A stretch of 64,000 nt of DNA from Bactrocera neohumeralis (lineage: Eukaryota > Arthropoda > Insecta > Diptera > Tephritidae). The stretch is taken from positions 76,894,720-76,958,719 of the forward strand of contig NC_065921.1 of the NCBI RefSeq assembly GCF_024586455.1, given 5' to 3'. Numbering within the stretch: the stretch's first letter is position 1; each line of letters opens with the position of its first letter. The notes beneath the pieces were generated by a model, which was not told the DNA's origin, did not search any database, and saw nothing but the letters and a program-made list of their open reading frames with translations. The translations under genes and the position numbers were made by a program. This document shows, one piece after another, positions 47,031 to 58,900 of this stretch.

Positions 47031-47734
47031 TTTGCTAAAATATAATAATTATAAAATTAAAAACATTAAAAATTGTGATAAATGTTCTAATGAATAAAGA
47101 AATTATATAAGAAGTAATGCTAATTTATGGTACAGCTCATATGATACTCTTACACGTACCCGTCTTCTATGTCAAGTTCCTTTAAATGACTAGGTAAATA
47201 GGTAATAGAGAATTGGCTTAATATTAGGAAAAATTGATTTTTGATTGGAAAATTAAACAGTTACCAGGAGTTTTAACCAAATGTTAAAAAAAAATAATGA
47301 GCTTTCGAAGAAATTACAAGTATGTATATGTTCTCAAGAGACATTTTATAATCAGTATACATATGTATATGCGACATGTAGCTATAAATGACTATAAAAT
47401 AGTAGTCCAGAACGCTATCATTACTTTGAATACGACGGTAATATGATTTGACATAATGAGAGCCTCACTTTCGTAATATATACAAGCGAGTGTAAAGAAA
47501 TATCTCTACAAAAACCCTACCATACTGATTGCTTTAACATGATTAAAAATTTGTACAGAAAATTCCCCTGAAATTTGTTTCTGCGTACGCCGCTGTTTCT
47601 CAATACATTTATATACAGTAATTTGCAATAAAAAACACCTAAAATAACCAAATTATTTTAAAACTTAGCTTATGCGACGGCATTTATTTTTAAGCTTCCC
47701 CAGTTTGTTTTAGTTTTGTAGTAATCGGTAAGTT
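47031..47734. other. Upstream flank of channel gene, unassigned
   Basis: AT-rich DNA that should include the promoter of the channel gene. No convincing TATA box, UTR exon or repeat is recognised. Confidence 0.35.
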
Positions 47735-49060
47735 CAAGCTCAGGTAGCCTCATGAAAAACTTTGTTTTTGATATGTTAGCAGGCCAGTTGAAAAGTGCCA
47801 GCATAGCAAACAAATTTTGTGCCAAAATTCGTTTATTTTATTCAACATATAGTAGTTCCCTTCAAGGTTGATACACTGATTATAGCGACCCTCCAACTTT
47901 TCGATATAATTTTTGTGGTACGATTTGTCTTTTGCTTCGAAATAGGCCTCGGTTTCGACGATCGCATGTTCAATCGACAAAATTTTTTACCAGCGAGCAT
48001 TCTTTTGTGATCTGAGAACAGGCAATAGTCGCTGAGGACCAGGTTTAGAGAATACAGCAGATACGGAAGCAATTCGAAGCCAAAGTCATAGATTTTTGGT
48101 AACGCTTTCACTTACTTGTGACACGGTCGGTTGTCTAAGTGAAGCAGCCTTTTATTTTCGATCGTTTTTCGTCGATTACGTCGATTCTTTTAAACGGTGC
48201 AATAGCGGTATGTAATAGTCATTGTATCCGGTGCTTCCTTAGTTCAGGTAGTCAATAAAAATTATTCCATGCTCATCCCAAAATACAGGCGCCATCATAA
48301 CCTTGCTTGCCGACTGTAGTCTTTTTCCACGCTTTGGAGCGGTTTTGTTTTGTCCAGTCCACTTGGTTGACTGTCTATTCGACTTCGGAATGAAATGATG
48401 GAGCCATGATTCATCTATTGTCACATGTCGATACAAAAACTCAGGTTTATTACACTTGAACATTTCCAAATACTGCCCCGAATCATCAACCCGTCGCTGT
48501 TTATGGTCAAAAGTGAGCTCGCTCGGCAACCAGTTTGCACAGATTTTTCTCATATCCAAATTTTCGTGAATGATATGATAAATGTTCAATTGATATCTTT
48601 AGATTGTCTGATAGCTCGAACAACTTCACTTTACGGTCATCCAAAATTATTTCGTGGACTTTTTCATGTTTTCGTCGGTAACAACCTCTTTTGAGCGTTC
48701 ACTGCGTCCGTCGTCTTCGGTGCTCATTTCACCACGTCTAAGCTTACCATACCAGTCCTTGATGGTTGATTTTCCCAGGACAGTGTTCGAAAACTCGTCA
48801 GCAAGCCAAGTTTTTGCTTCAGCTGTAATTTTTCCTTTCAAAAAGTTTTATTTTATCAAACCGCGAAATTCCTTTTTATCCATTTTTTTCACAATGACAA
48901 AAGTTGTTTCATCCTAAATTATGTAATTCTCAAACTATAGATCCGACAGCGGTCAAATTTACACACGTGCCTCTTGAAGGTTAGTGCTTACTAAAAATTA
49001 TATGGATTTCTTTCGAGTAGCGTCATCGCGTCATCTATGTATCAGTCCGGGAACTTTTCA
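47735..49060 (-). mobile_element. mariner relic, near full length (M)
   Basis: Minus strand from about 48884: MDKKEFRGLIK, then KGKITAEAKTWLADEF (48840-48793), STIKDWYGKLRRGEMSTEDD (about 48775-48720), LTFDHKQRRVDDSGQYLEMF (about 48515-48455), HVTIDESWLHHFIPKSNRQS (about 48420-48360), VFWDEHGIIFIDYLN (about 48285-48240) and a decayed catalytic end (about 48080). The right end GAACTTTTCATTTGAAC and left GTTGAAAAGTGCCAGC are imperfect inverted ends. Several frameshifts; inactive. Confidence 0.75.
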
Positions 49061-49064
49061 TTTG

Positions 49065-49370
49065 AACTCTTATCTTCACGAAATTTATTACAAAGCATAC
49101 ATATGTATCTATAATCTCTGAAGCTATTTTTCAGATCGGACAACTACAGCGTATAGCTGTCATACAAACTGTACAATCGAATTCAAGTACTCTTACGGAA
49201 AATTTTTTATTTGACAAGGTAACTTAACGAAATTTGGATTGAATTATTCTTCAAAGTAACGCTATAATTTCTGAGTAAATTTATCAGATCGGATAGCTTA
49301 CTAGTTCCTTTTTCTTGTGAAGGGTTTTCTATGTATCTTCGTTGCCACCGAGGTTAAAGTTTTTTATCAC
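49065..49370 (+). repeat. Dispersed repeat family P, partial copy
   Basis: Contains the ATAGCTGTCATACAAACTG and AATTTTTTATTTGACAAGGTAAC modules and the closing GAAGGGTTTTCTATGTATCTTCG text; the left part with the GTCTGTCTG run is absent. Confidence 0.6.
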
Positions 49371-49379
49371 AAGCTTTAA

Positions 49380-49740
49380 CACTTACATTATGTTGAAATA
49401 TTCACTGTTTTTATTGTTGTGCTTATAAAATTTTAATTAATTTTATTCAATTTTAATTTTCCATTTAATTGTTTTTTTTAATATTTTATATTTTTTTATT
49501 TATTTTTTTTTTATTTTTTTTTATTTTTTTTTTTTTAATTTTTTTAAATTATTTTTAATATTTTTTTTAATATTAAATTTAAAAAATTTTTTTTTTTTTT
49601 TTATTTTTTTTATTTTTTTTTTTATTTTTTTTATTTTTTAAAATTTTTTTAATTTTTTAAAAATATTTTTAATATCAATTTTTTTTTTAAATTTGTTTTT
49701 TAACTTTTCATATACATATTTTTCATATTTTATTTTACTC
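49380..49740. repeat. T-rich low-complexity tract
   Basis: Nearly pure T with A islands, directly after a family-P copy, as at 24.6 kb. No coding or RNA content. Confidence 0.6.
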
Positions 49741-50329
49741 TTTTACTAATTAATATAGTATTTTCAAAACTCTTACTTCCATATATTGTCCTTTAAGTGC
49801 GTTGATGTTATAAGTCTCCTCTCTAGCCAACTAACAAGCTGCGAATGTGCTGTGCGCTAGCTACTAAATCAAGCTAATATATCTCTTTATCAATAAAACA
49901 TACTAATATTCAATTAAAACGTTTTACATTCAATTAAAATCGCATCAATTGCCTAAAGTACATATATTTTCCCGACGATAAGAAAAAGGGCGTGTTAGAA
50001 CATGTCTAATCCACTTACATACATGTGCATATCTACGATACATTGATATATTGGCATGCTTCTAGGCACTCTCACTTCTGCCCATAGGAATCGAGCACAC
50101 ATGTCTCCATCCATATACACACAGATATGTATATATATCCATACATACACATATATTACATACTACAATTTCAAGCTTTTATATTTAGTATTGCTCGTGC
50201 TTTCACAAGCTTTCCTTAATACTTAGCTAAGTTCCAAACCACAAGCACACAATTTAATGTAGCGCTAATGTCACCTTCGTTGCGTGCGTCGCGCTCATTT
50301 AAACGACATTCAACTTGGAGTAAATATCT
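49741..50329. other. Intergenic, upstream flank of tRNA-Phe
   Basis: AT-rich with ATACATAC/ATATAT tracts at 50110-50160; no gene seen. Confidence 0.35.
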
Positions 50330-50402
50330 GCCGAAATAGCTCAGTTGGGAGAGCGTTAGACTGAAGATCTAAAGGTCCCCGGTTCAATCCCGGGTTTCGG
50401 CA
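50330..50402 (+). tRNA. tRNA-Phe (anticodon GAA)
   Basis: 73 nt, uninterrupted. The acceptor stem GCCGAAA pairs with TTTCGGC, with discriminator A at 50402. The D arm has GCTCAGTTGGGAGAGC, anticodon GAA is at 50363-50365, and the T arm contains GGTTCAATCC, so A and B boxes of the internal RNA polymerase III promoter are intact. The CCA end is not encoded, as expected for a eukaryotic nuclear gene. It stands alone between the channel and transporter genes. Confidence 0.95.
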
Positions 50403-50410
50403 GTCAAATA

Positions 50411-50416
50411 TAATTT
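50411..50416 (+). terminator. RNA polymerase III T-run terminator of tRNA-Phe
   Basis: A run of six T residues about nine bases after the tRNA 3' end, the usual pol III stop signal. Confidence 0.7.
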
Positions 50417-51239
50417 TTTAATTATTTCAGAAACTAAATTTAAAATAAACTTAATAGGGAAGCGAGAAAATTAGAGCAAGATATATATATATATGTATAT
50501 ATATAGACATGACTTATTTATTTAAACAAACTTGGTCAGCAACAAAGAGTGTCTTGTTTATTTGCGTTCGTTTGCTGACGTTCGCATTTCCACACGAGTA
50601 TACAAATAGCCGAGCAGCAAAAAAATATCAAACTCTTGCCGACTAATTCGTGCTACTTACCATAAATAATTTGTTTTACGTAAGGTGTTTTGTGGAATTC
50701 AATATGCCGCTGATATTCAGCTGACAACAGCAAATACGAAGAAGCTTCCATGGACATTGGCACGTGCATTTGAATGTGTGTACTCAAGTAAATCAATAGT
50801 AAATGTTCTCGAACGAGTAAAACATTAATTGGAGTACCTGCTTTGTGATCACGAGTGACAGACAGAGCGGATGTTTTGTATAAATTAAAATGCTGTCATA
50901 TAAAAATAGCAACAAAAAAGGGAAAAATGCAAAGTAAACAATCAAAGAAGAAGCGCTCGCCGTTTCTGAAAAGCCAGTTCATTGAACTTCCCTACGAAAT
51001 CGAATTGTAACCTCGACAAACAAATCACAAATTGCATTAAATGTGGTTATAAATAATACTCGCTTGACCTTCAGCTAGGAAGTAACGGTGCCATTTGGAG
51101 GCAACAGACAAGCCTCCAGATTGTGGGTTTTTAATTGAAACAATATACCATATAATCTTACACGTTTTGATATATAAATAGTGTTTCCGTAGATAGCCGT
51201 TATCGATTCTGGTGCAAAAAAAAAAAATCCACAAATTAT
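50417..51239. other. Intergenic, unassigned
   Basis: No gene recognised. A short ATATATATAT/GTATATATATAG tract lies at 50480-50510. Confidence 0.35.
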
Positions 51240-51815
51240 TGATGAACAACCATTACATACACCCGAATTGACAGTGTGTTATGGTTTTTGATTTGGTGGT
51301 ATCAGCGGTCGGTACTTTTTTCGAAATGTAGCTGACCATCACTCTCAATGGAGAGCGATGATAACAAAATTTTTATTGCCGCAATTGGATGAAGTTGATC
51401 TTGACAACAGCTGGTTCCAACAAGATGGGACTACGTGATCTTGATCTTGACAACAGCTGGTTCCATCAAGATGGGACTACGTGCCACACAGCACGTGCAA
51501 CAACCGATTTATTGCGAGAAAAGTTCGGAGATTCGATTATATCAAGGAGTTGTGGCATTCAATGGCCTCCAAGCAATTTTGATTTAATACCATTAGACTA
51601 CTTCTTATTTGGTTATTTGAAGTCACTGGTCTTTAGCAAAAAACCAGCCGCTCTGCAAGCTTCGGAAGTCAATATTGAATCATCAATAGGACGACATACG
51701 ACTTGATTTAGTGGAAAAAGTACTCGATAATTGGGTGCATCGAATTCGTTACTGCAATAAAAGTCGTGGTGGCCATTTGAATGAAGTTATATTCAGAACT
51801 TAGTTGGTTCGATTG
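51240..51815 (+). mobile_element. Tc1/mariner-like relic, copy N, with internal 46-bp duplication
   Basis: Plus strand: LDNSWFHQDGTTCHTARATT (about 51443-51505), GIQWPPSNFDLIPLDYFLFG (about 51555-51615) and LKSLVFSKKPAALQASEVNI, the catalytic half of a transposase related to but distinct from family 1. The block starting GATCTTGACAACAGCTGG is present twice, at 51397 and 51443, duplicating the start of the catalytic motif. The N-terminal half is absent. Confidence 0.7.
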
Positions 51816-52429
51816 TACTTCACATTAAATAAAAAAAAACATTTGAATTTCCTTAACAATTATTGTATTTTTTTTATAAGAAATCATATTACTCTTATTG
51901 GAAAATTTTTTACTTAAAACATCTGCATTATGTTAGGTTACTAACCGGCTGTCACACCTTACATATACTGGTCGTAAAAATGCCAAATGGAGGTTCAGCA
52001 TAATTTGAGTTGAAGTATTCGTCATAAAGAGCTTCCTCGTTTCTTGCGAACTTTAAGAGGACAAGAGGACTTCATATCTAATTTTCATTCTTTATGTAGT
52101 CCCTTGAACTGTGAAGCTGGACAGAAGCGCAGGCGGAATTTCAGTGTCTCTCCCATACCTACTTACCGAAAGCGTGTTACACATAATAGAGGTGACCCTG
52201 CATGTTCTTAAGGCATTCCATTTCACCCTGATCTATCTGTCAGCCATTTCGGAAACTTCATTATGTTTCGTTTTTAACGACTTTCGTATCCCCTGTCTGG
52301 TTCGGTAGCCTGACGGATGCCACTTTTGACAATCTCATCAGCTATTGCGTTTCTTGAAATTGATTTGTTGTCTGGAACCCTTCTGAAGACTTTCTCTGAC
52401 GCAATGCGCTGCATCTATAGTGTATGTAT
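51816..52429. other. Intergenic, unassigned
   Basis: No gene or known repeat recognised. Confidence 0.3.
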
Positions 52430-52690
52430 ATAAAGGAGAATGGAGTCATATGTAAAAGTTCATGCAAGTGAGGAAAGTTCTCCGACTGCCATACACTTGA
52501 AAGTGGCCTGAAATTATAATTTACATATGGCTCAAGCAGCTCACGACTCCCAGTCGTAGAGCAAGTATCATCTGGGTAGCCGAAAGAACATCCGCTTGAA
52601 GGCGAGCTAAAGTGAGAATGCAAACCATCCCTACCCAGGGTTGTGTCAAAAAGGCCACGCCAAAAAGGCTCCCAATGAAAAAACAACCTT
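52430..52690 (+). mobile_element. Leader fragment of the non-LTR retrotransposon
   Basis: The reverse complement of this stretch carries the leader blocks seen at 2100-2290 and 8260-8490 (GAACTGCTTGAGCCATATGTAA-like and TTTAGCTCGCC-like). The orientation is therefore opposite to those copies and agrees with the RT tail at 53.6-54.4 kb, so both may come from one broken insertion. Confidence 0.55.
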
Positions 52691-53004
52691 GGAGGAATAA
52701 AGATTAACTTTTGAAGCATCATCTGTTATCTTAAGGGAAGTATTTGAGAACCAAAGTATAGTCTATGGAACAGACGGTGTTTCGACTATATGTAAATTAT
52801 AAAATACCATTTTATAATCGATACTTTATCGCCGTTCAAAAACTGCGATACGGACAATAAAGTCGATTGCCAGTCATTGTGGCAATCACAACATATAATG
52901 AAACGAAAATTCGGTAAGGAATTCGTGGTGGAGAGAGACTTCCTAATAATTTTTGGTTCTTACTAATGAATAGATTGGTTTGTACTCCTCTTGAATATTG
53001 TATG

Positions 53005-53160
53005 TATTGAACAGGGTATGTTTAGTTTGCCCCGAAGTTTGTAACATCCAAAAGGAAACATCAAGGACCCTATAAAGTATATATTGTATATAAATGATCA
53101 GTGAACAGTTAAAAAGGTCCGTCTGTTGTCTGCCTATCTGTATATAACGAATTCAGCCTT
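53005..53160 (+). repeat. Dispersed repeat family P, left-end copy
   Basis: AACAGGGTATGTTTAGTTTG, GTTTGTAACATCC, GACCCTATAAAGTATATATTG and AATGATCAGTGAAC match the left end of the copy at 6395, then it breaks off after the CCGTCTG run. A second scrap (GTATATTTAGTTTCCCACGA) lies near 53430. Confidence 0.65.
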
Positions 53161-53589
53161 AGTTAATGAACCATTGGCTACTTACTACTTGACTCTCTTC
53201 GGATTGAAAAGCCACCAACTAGATCGATCATGTTGTGATAGATGGAAGACGAACGTTTTAACGTGCGCAGCTGTCTAATTCGATGCTTCTTGTCTATCTA
53301 TCTCTGAATTTGATATTCCCATTTGTTTTAACGTATTAACCGAAAGCTCATGTGAATAAAGTGTTATGCTAAAATATGGTGTCCAAGGACACGGTTACCC
53401 TGAACATAGGATAATTATACACTGAAAATGGTATATTTAGTTTCCCACGAGTCGTTGTAATAACAAAGAAACATCAGAGATCAAGGTGACAAATTTTCAG
53501 CTTTTCTGTGCGATTTTATATCAATCTGCAGTTTTAGAGAAAAATGAAGTTTTGCGAGCTGGCTCTCATCGAAGGGTGCCTTAGATCAA

Positions 53590-54390
53590 ATATGATATTG
53601 ACATGTGTACATAATTGGCCTCAACAACCGCGTCGTTAGTTCTGCTTTCACCAGACTAGATAAGGAAGTGAAGCAAATAGGTTTGGTTGAGAACGACGAA
53701 ATATCTTCTGTCATCAAACAAACAGTCGTCGTACTCATGACTAGGCTCCCACGTCACTGTTGACAGCCATAACATCGAAGTTGTAGATAACTTCGTCTAT
53801 CTTGGAATTATCGTTAATACCAACAACGAAATCGAACACAGAATATCTCTTGCCAATAGGTGCTACTTTGGACTAAGTAGGCAAATGAGAAGTAAAGTCC
53901 ACTCTCGACGAATAAAGAACAAATTCTACAAGTAACTCATCATGCCCGTCTTGAGATATGATGCAGAGGCATGGAGAATGACAACATCTGATGAGTCGGC
54001 ATTAAGAGTTTTAGACAGAAGGGTTTTCCAGTAGATTTATGGTCCTTTGCGCGTTGCTAACGGCAAATACCCTAGTCCATGGAACGATAAGCTGTACGAA
54101 ATACATACATACATATATGATGACATTGACTTAGTTCATCGAATTGAGAAACAATGGCTACGCTGGCTATATCATGTCATCCGAATGGATGAAAGCAATC
54201 CAGCTCTGAGAGTATTCGACGGAAGAGGAAGACCTCCACACAGTTGGAAAAATGAGGTGGAGAAGGATCGGACACACTTGGAATCTCAAAATCGCGTCAA
54301 ACAGCGAAAACGACTGGCGCGTTGTAGGAAACTAGACTATAACCACGTAAGCGGTGTCAATAAGGAAAAAGTTATAGGCTCGATGCAACC
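53590..54390 (+). mobile_element. Non-LTR retrotransposon, RT tail
   Basis: Plus strand: a VDNFVYLGIIVNTNNE-like start (about 53785-53830), RLANRCYFGLSRQMRSK-like, PVLRYDAEAWRMTTSDES (about 53945-53995), YGPLRVANGKY (about 54035-54070), EKQWLRWLYHVIRMDESNPA (about 54150-54205) and DGRGRPPHSWKNEVEKD. It is the best preserved 3' part of this family in the window, with a few stops. Confidence 0.75.
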
Positions 54391-55590
54391 GATGTTAACC
54401 TATTTTTCTTGTATACCATATTTCTAAAACATGTTTTATGCCAAAATTTCAAATAAGAAACACTTTGTTTGGTGTTTTAAACTCTCTTCGAGTCATTTTT
54501 TTGTGTTTTAATTTATTTGATTTTGAAGTAAATTTCTTACGTTTTGCTAAACATTCTCGTAGTTCTTAAAGATTTTTGGAAATTATACATATGTCTTCAA
54601 TCAATAATATTGTAACAAATGGAAATATTTTTTTAGCATTTCGTCTTACAAATTAGATTGTCACTTATACTGTTTGTTGGCTTGTTTCGCATTTGTCCGC
54701 TTAGCCTACGCCTCACTACAATTCTTCCAGCAACAACTTTATAACAAATGTATAAAATAATTAATTTTAATAGTAAAGTTGTATGTAGTATGTATGTTTA
54801 TATACACACATACATACTTTTGTATATGTATGATTGTTACAATTCCAGGCGTTAAGACATTTTTGCGTTGAAGGCATTGTTCGGTTTTACTTTCACTACT
54901 TTTTTTAAACAAAAAATAATATTTTCTTTATAAAATCAATTCACAAATACATTAAAAGCGCTAACAGTGCGAACATTCATACATGTGTGTGTGTGTGTTT
55001 GTATATATATAAATTAAATGTTTTTTTATAAATTACTCTTTAAACTTAACTTTAAATAAATAAACAATTCACGGACCAGGTCCATAAAAACTTTACATTT
55101 GCACTTAACAAAAGCAAAAAATTAAAGAAAATCACTAAGTTGGCACCATTAGCGTATTATATACTTCAGATGCGTTGCATAGTTTTAGCGGCAACTGTCT
55201 TTTATCGATAAAATTTTCATTCAAACTCGGCTGGGAGCTGAGCACGAAAAATTCTCCGTTATTTATTAATGCTGACTCTTGCTTTTTAAATTTATTTCTT
55301 ATTTTGCACGCTGAGTACCGTTATCACACTACTTTTATCATCTCTTACTTACGGTACATTTTATTTTTAATTTTTTTCTAAGCTACACACATTTCTCTCG
55401 CACTTAAATTCACTAAGCCTTAATCATTACTAAAGATAATAAAAATTAGACTGCTTAAATAACTAACTGTCTGTCTGTTTGTTGTCTAACTAGCACTAGC
55501 CGCGAAACTACAGCTTCGAATTACTAAAAAAACACAACCGAATATACTAGAACGGCGCTCAGTTGTGGCTGTCTAGCGATAGACGTGTGC
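54391..55590. other. 3' flank of the phosphate transporter gene
   Basis: AT-rich, no gene recognised; probably includes the 3' UTR of the minus-strand transporter gene, with several possible AATAAA signals. A short GT microsatellite lies near 54985. Confidence 0.4.
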
Positions 55591-57658
55591 TCAGTGACCC
55601 GTTTCGTTGATATTCCCCGCCGCCAAGGTCAGACCATTATCAACGCCGGTTAGGAAACGTGGATTCGCGCCATTCGAGGTCAGTGTGGTGGTGCCAGGTG
55701 CAATGGCGGATGGTTCCTTGACATCAGTGGCTGGATTGTCCCACCATTGACGTTCACCGGAACCGAAGATGTTGTAGAAGGTGGCGCAGAAGATATACAC
55801 GAAAGCGGCGATGAAGAACACGATCTGCCATTGACCCATAGTAGGCTGGAGAGTTGGAAATAAAGAGAAAGAGAGAGAGAGATGGAAAAATTTAGTATTT
55901 ATTGCGCACAAAAAACAAGTCTAAGCTTAAAATCATACTCAAAACAAAACTTACCTTATTGTTGATTAAGTTACCGGCGGCAATGGGCGCCAACAGACCC
56001 GCCAAGTTCGCCGAACAATTTGTGATGGCCATCAGGAAACCGGCAAAACGTGGCGACAGATCCAAGTGATTGATTTTGAAGCCAGAGTAGATACCACCGT
56101 TCAGACCCACACCCACCGTGAGTATGGCAAGTGTCAAAGCACGATCACAGCCTGTGTACGAGGCGGCAATAAGGGCCAAACCTGGACCATATTGACCTAT
56201 AGCGCGCATGAGAATACAAATAATTAGTAAAAATTAATTTATTTCTTTTCGCCGCCAGTTTACTCACCAATACTGTTGATAATTTTGCGTGTTGTTGTGT
56301 GTGTGAAACGATTTGATGAGATCATCCAATCGGCAATAACCGAAATGAACATTGAGAAGAGCCACATAGCCAAGTAAGGTAGGGATGAGAGCAAGCCGTT
56401 GGCTTTCAGTGAGAAGCGCAACACTTGTTTCATGTAGGTGGGCAATTCAGTCATTAGTGTCTCGTAACCGTAGTTGTGACCCATGTGCGCTAACAAGATG
56501 GCGTAGAAAGGCAGGCACTTTAAGATGGACTTGAAGGGAATTGCTGGCACCTATAAAAAGTGAAAAAGTCGACAAAAGTTTATTAAAAGTACACTTCAGA
56601 CATTCCTCTAAACTTCATACTGCTAACAGAACAAAGCTCAAGAGTGTAACTGATTTTTTAGCACACTTGCTATGTTTTAATAGACACCTACCTTCTGATC
56701 GCCAGTACCCCATAGACTAGTGTTGATGTAGTTCTTCTCCGCCTCATCGATGCGTGGATGCGATGAAGGATCCTCATAGACAAACCACAAGAAAGCTATC
56801 GACCAAATCGTACCAACAGCGCCGAAAACATAGAAAATCGATGGCCAACCGCCAGAGAAACCATACTCGGCCAACAAACCGGACAACGGCATAGAGATGA
56901 TGGTGCCGAATTGTGCGCCCGCATATACCGCTGCACCCATACGTGAGCGCTCATTGGGTGGTATCCACTTGGCGAGCAGCGCGTGTGTGCATGGCACAAT
57001 TGGACCTTCGCCGAGACCCTGTATGAAGCGTACCGCGCAGAGACCATAGACGCCACCTTCGTAAGCGGCAACGGGCACGAGGAAGGCGAACACGGAATTG
57101 ACAAGCATACCCCAGCCAAGGAAATTCATGGCGCCGTATTTTTTCGCCAAAATACCGAAGGGAATCTGTAGATGAAAGAATACGAAGAAAGTGTTTATAA
57201 TGAGTTTAGTGTTACTACATTTTCGTTTAGCGGAAAATGTGATTTTTTCCATGAACTTATTGTTGTTGTGTTATTGAACTAGCTACTCACTTGGGTCAGC
57301 ACATAGCCGTAAAAGAACGAAGATAATATGTAGCCCTGTAAACTGGAGCTCCATACAAAGTCGCCGTCTTGTCCATTTTCCTAAAGGTTAAAAGAAAATA
57401 ATTATTAAATATCATTTGCTTCTAATTTTCTAGATTTTCCAAGGGGATTGTTGTGCCATGAAGCGGCTGATTTACTTACCACAACTGTTAGATTTTGATC
57501 TGGGCACTCATCGTCATAGATATCCTCTTGATCAGCTGTGATGGCGGTGTGATTTACCATCGCCACAATGGCTACGGACATATTTGTACGCATCACATAG
57601 GCATTGGCCATGCCCAGGAAGAGCATGAAGGTGACAAAGTATCTTGTTGAGAAACATC
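55591..57658 (-). CDS. Picot: Picot-like inorganic phosphate cotransporter (MFS, SLC17 type), first exon not found
   Basis: Twelve-helix major facilitator protein predicted to carry phosphate or organic anions with sodium across the plasma membrane. Minus-strand exons: 57480-57658, 57291-57380, 56692-57165, 56268-56550, 55955-56196 and 55591-55845; all borders are GT-AG and phases agree, giving about 506 residues. Signatures: NAYVMRTNMSVAIVAMVNHT in the first helix region, LQGYILSSFFYGYVLTQ, VRFIQGLGEGPIVPCTHALL followed by PPNERSR, GHNYGYETLMTELPTYMKQV and NCSANLAGLLAPIAAGNL. These fit Drosophila Picot closely as I remember it. The first seen exon opens with two bases of a Gly codon before CFSTRYFVTF, so roughly 10-25 N-terminal residues lie in an upstream exon. 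A weak candidate (ATGATGAAAG|GTAAAT, minus strand ending 60393) would join in frame but has no other support. Confidence 0.88.
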
Positions 57659-57959
57659 CTGAAAAGAATCAAAGGGGTAATTGTGGGTCAGTTAAGCTAA
57701 TAATGAAGATTATTTTATTGGGAGGTTAAATCTATGTATGTATATTAAATTTAACTAATTTTATTTTTTATTTATGTTAATGGTCTAAAATTTGCAATTT
57801 ACTTGAGTCTTATATAAATTTTTGATATTTAAAGAGCGTGTACTAAAAAATTACTAAAGTGAAGTCTCCTCCCTATTGATTTCATTTTTTCAAATATTAT
57901 TGTAACAAATTTTTTAGAGTACTAAATTGCTTATCATTGCTTTATGTTCAAGTATTTAA

Positions 57960-58900
57960 AACTAAACAAAAAAGTAGCGCTAAACATTTACTAAAAGTAC
58001 TAAAACTGTACTAAAATACAAAAGAGTACTAAAAATTGGAAAAGTATACTAAACGTTCCAAAAGTGTAATCAAAGCATGCTGAAATTGTACTAAAAATAT
58101 TGAAGTGTAATTTCAGTACTAAATTTTAGTATTAGCAATATACTAAAATACTAAAATTAAATTGAACAGAAGTGTATTTCAAATATTAAACGTTCTCAAA
58201 GTGTACTAAAAATGTACTAAAAGTTCTAAAATTCTACTAAAAATTCTAAAAGTATGCCGAAAGTACTAGAGTGTACTAAAAGTACTAACAATGTACTGAA
58301 AATAATAAAATTTAATTTAACAAAAGTGTATCTAAATATTAAAAGTGTTCTAAAAGCGTAATAAAAATTCTCAAGATGTACTAAAAGTACTAAAAATACT
58401 AAAATAAAATTTAAAACAAGTGTACTACAAATATTAAGTGTTCTCGAAGTGTGCTAAAAATGCTAAAAGTTTTAAAAGTGTAAAAAAAATTACAAAAGTG
58501 TACTGAAAGTACTAAAAATGGCCTAAAAATACTAAAATTGGATTAAAACAGTGTACTATATACATATGTATATTTAAAATTTCCTAAAAGTGTAATAAAA
58601 ATGATAAATGAATACTAAGAGTTCTAAAAATACTAGAAACAGATTAGACAAATGAGAACTAAAAATGCTAAAAGCGTACTAAAAGTTCCAAAACTGTGCT
58701 AAAATTTTAAAAGTGTATCCAAATTACTAAAGTGTACTAAAAGTACTAACAATGTAATAAAACTACTAAAACAAAATTTAAAGAGTGTACCAAAAATATT
58801 AAAAGTGGTCTAAAAGTGTACTAAAAATGCTAAAAATCTACTAAAACTTCTAAAAATTTGCTAAAAATATTAAAAGTGATCTAATTATTCAAAAATTTAC
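57960..58900. repeat. Phased A-tract array (TACTAAAAGT-type, about 10-11 bp period)
   Basis: Almost 1 kb made of variants of TACTAAAAGTG. A-tracts of four or five bases recur every 9-11 bp. A longer order is visible too: blocks with AAATTTAA-ACAAAAGTGTA followed by AAATATTAAAAGTG recur near 58155, 58308, 58401 and 58767. It lies just upstream of the first seen transporter exon, probably in its first intron. No coding potential. Confidence 0.75.

Noticed and set aside
52342..52722. 126-codon minus-strand open frame
   Set aside because: Overlaps the leader of the non-LTR family in the antisense direction; no protein motif.
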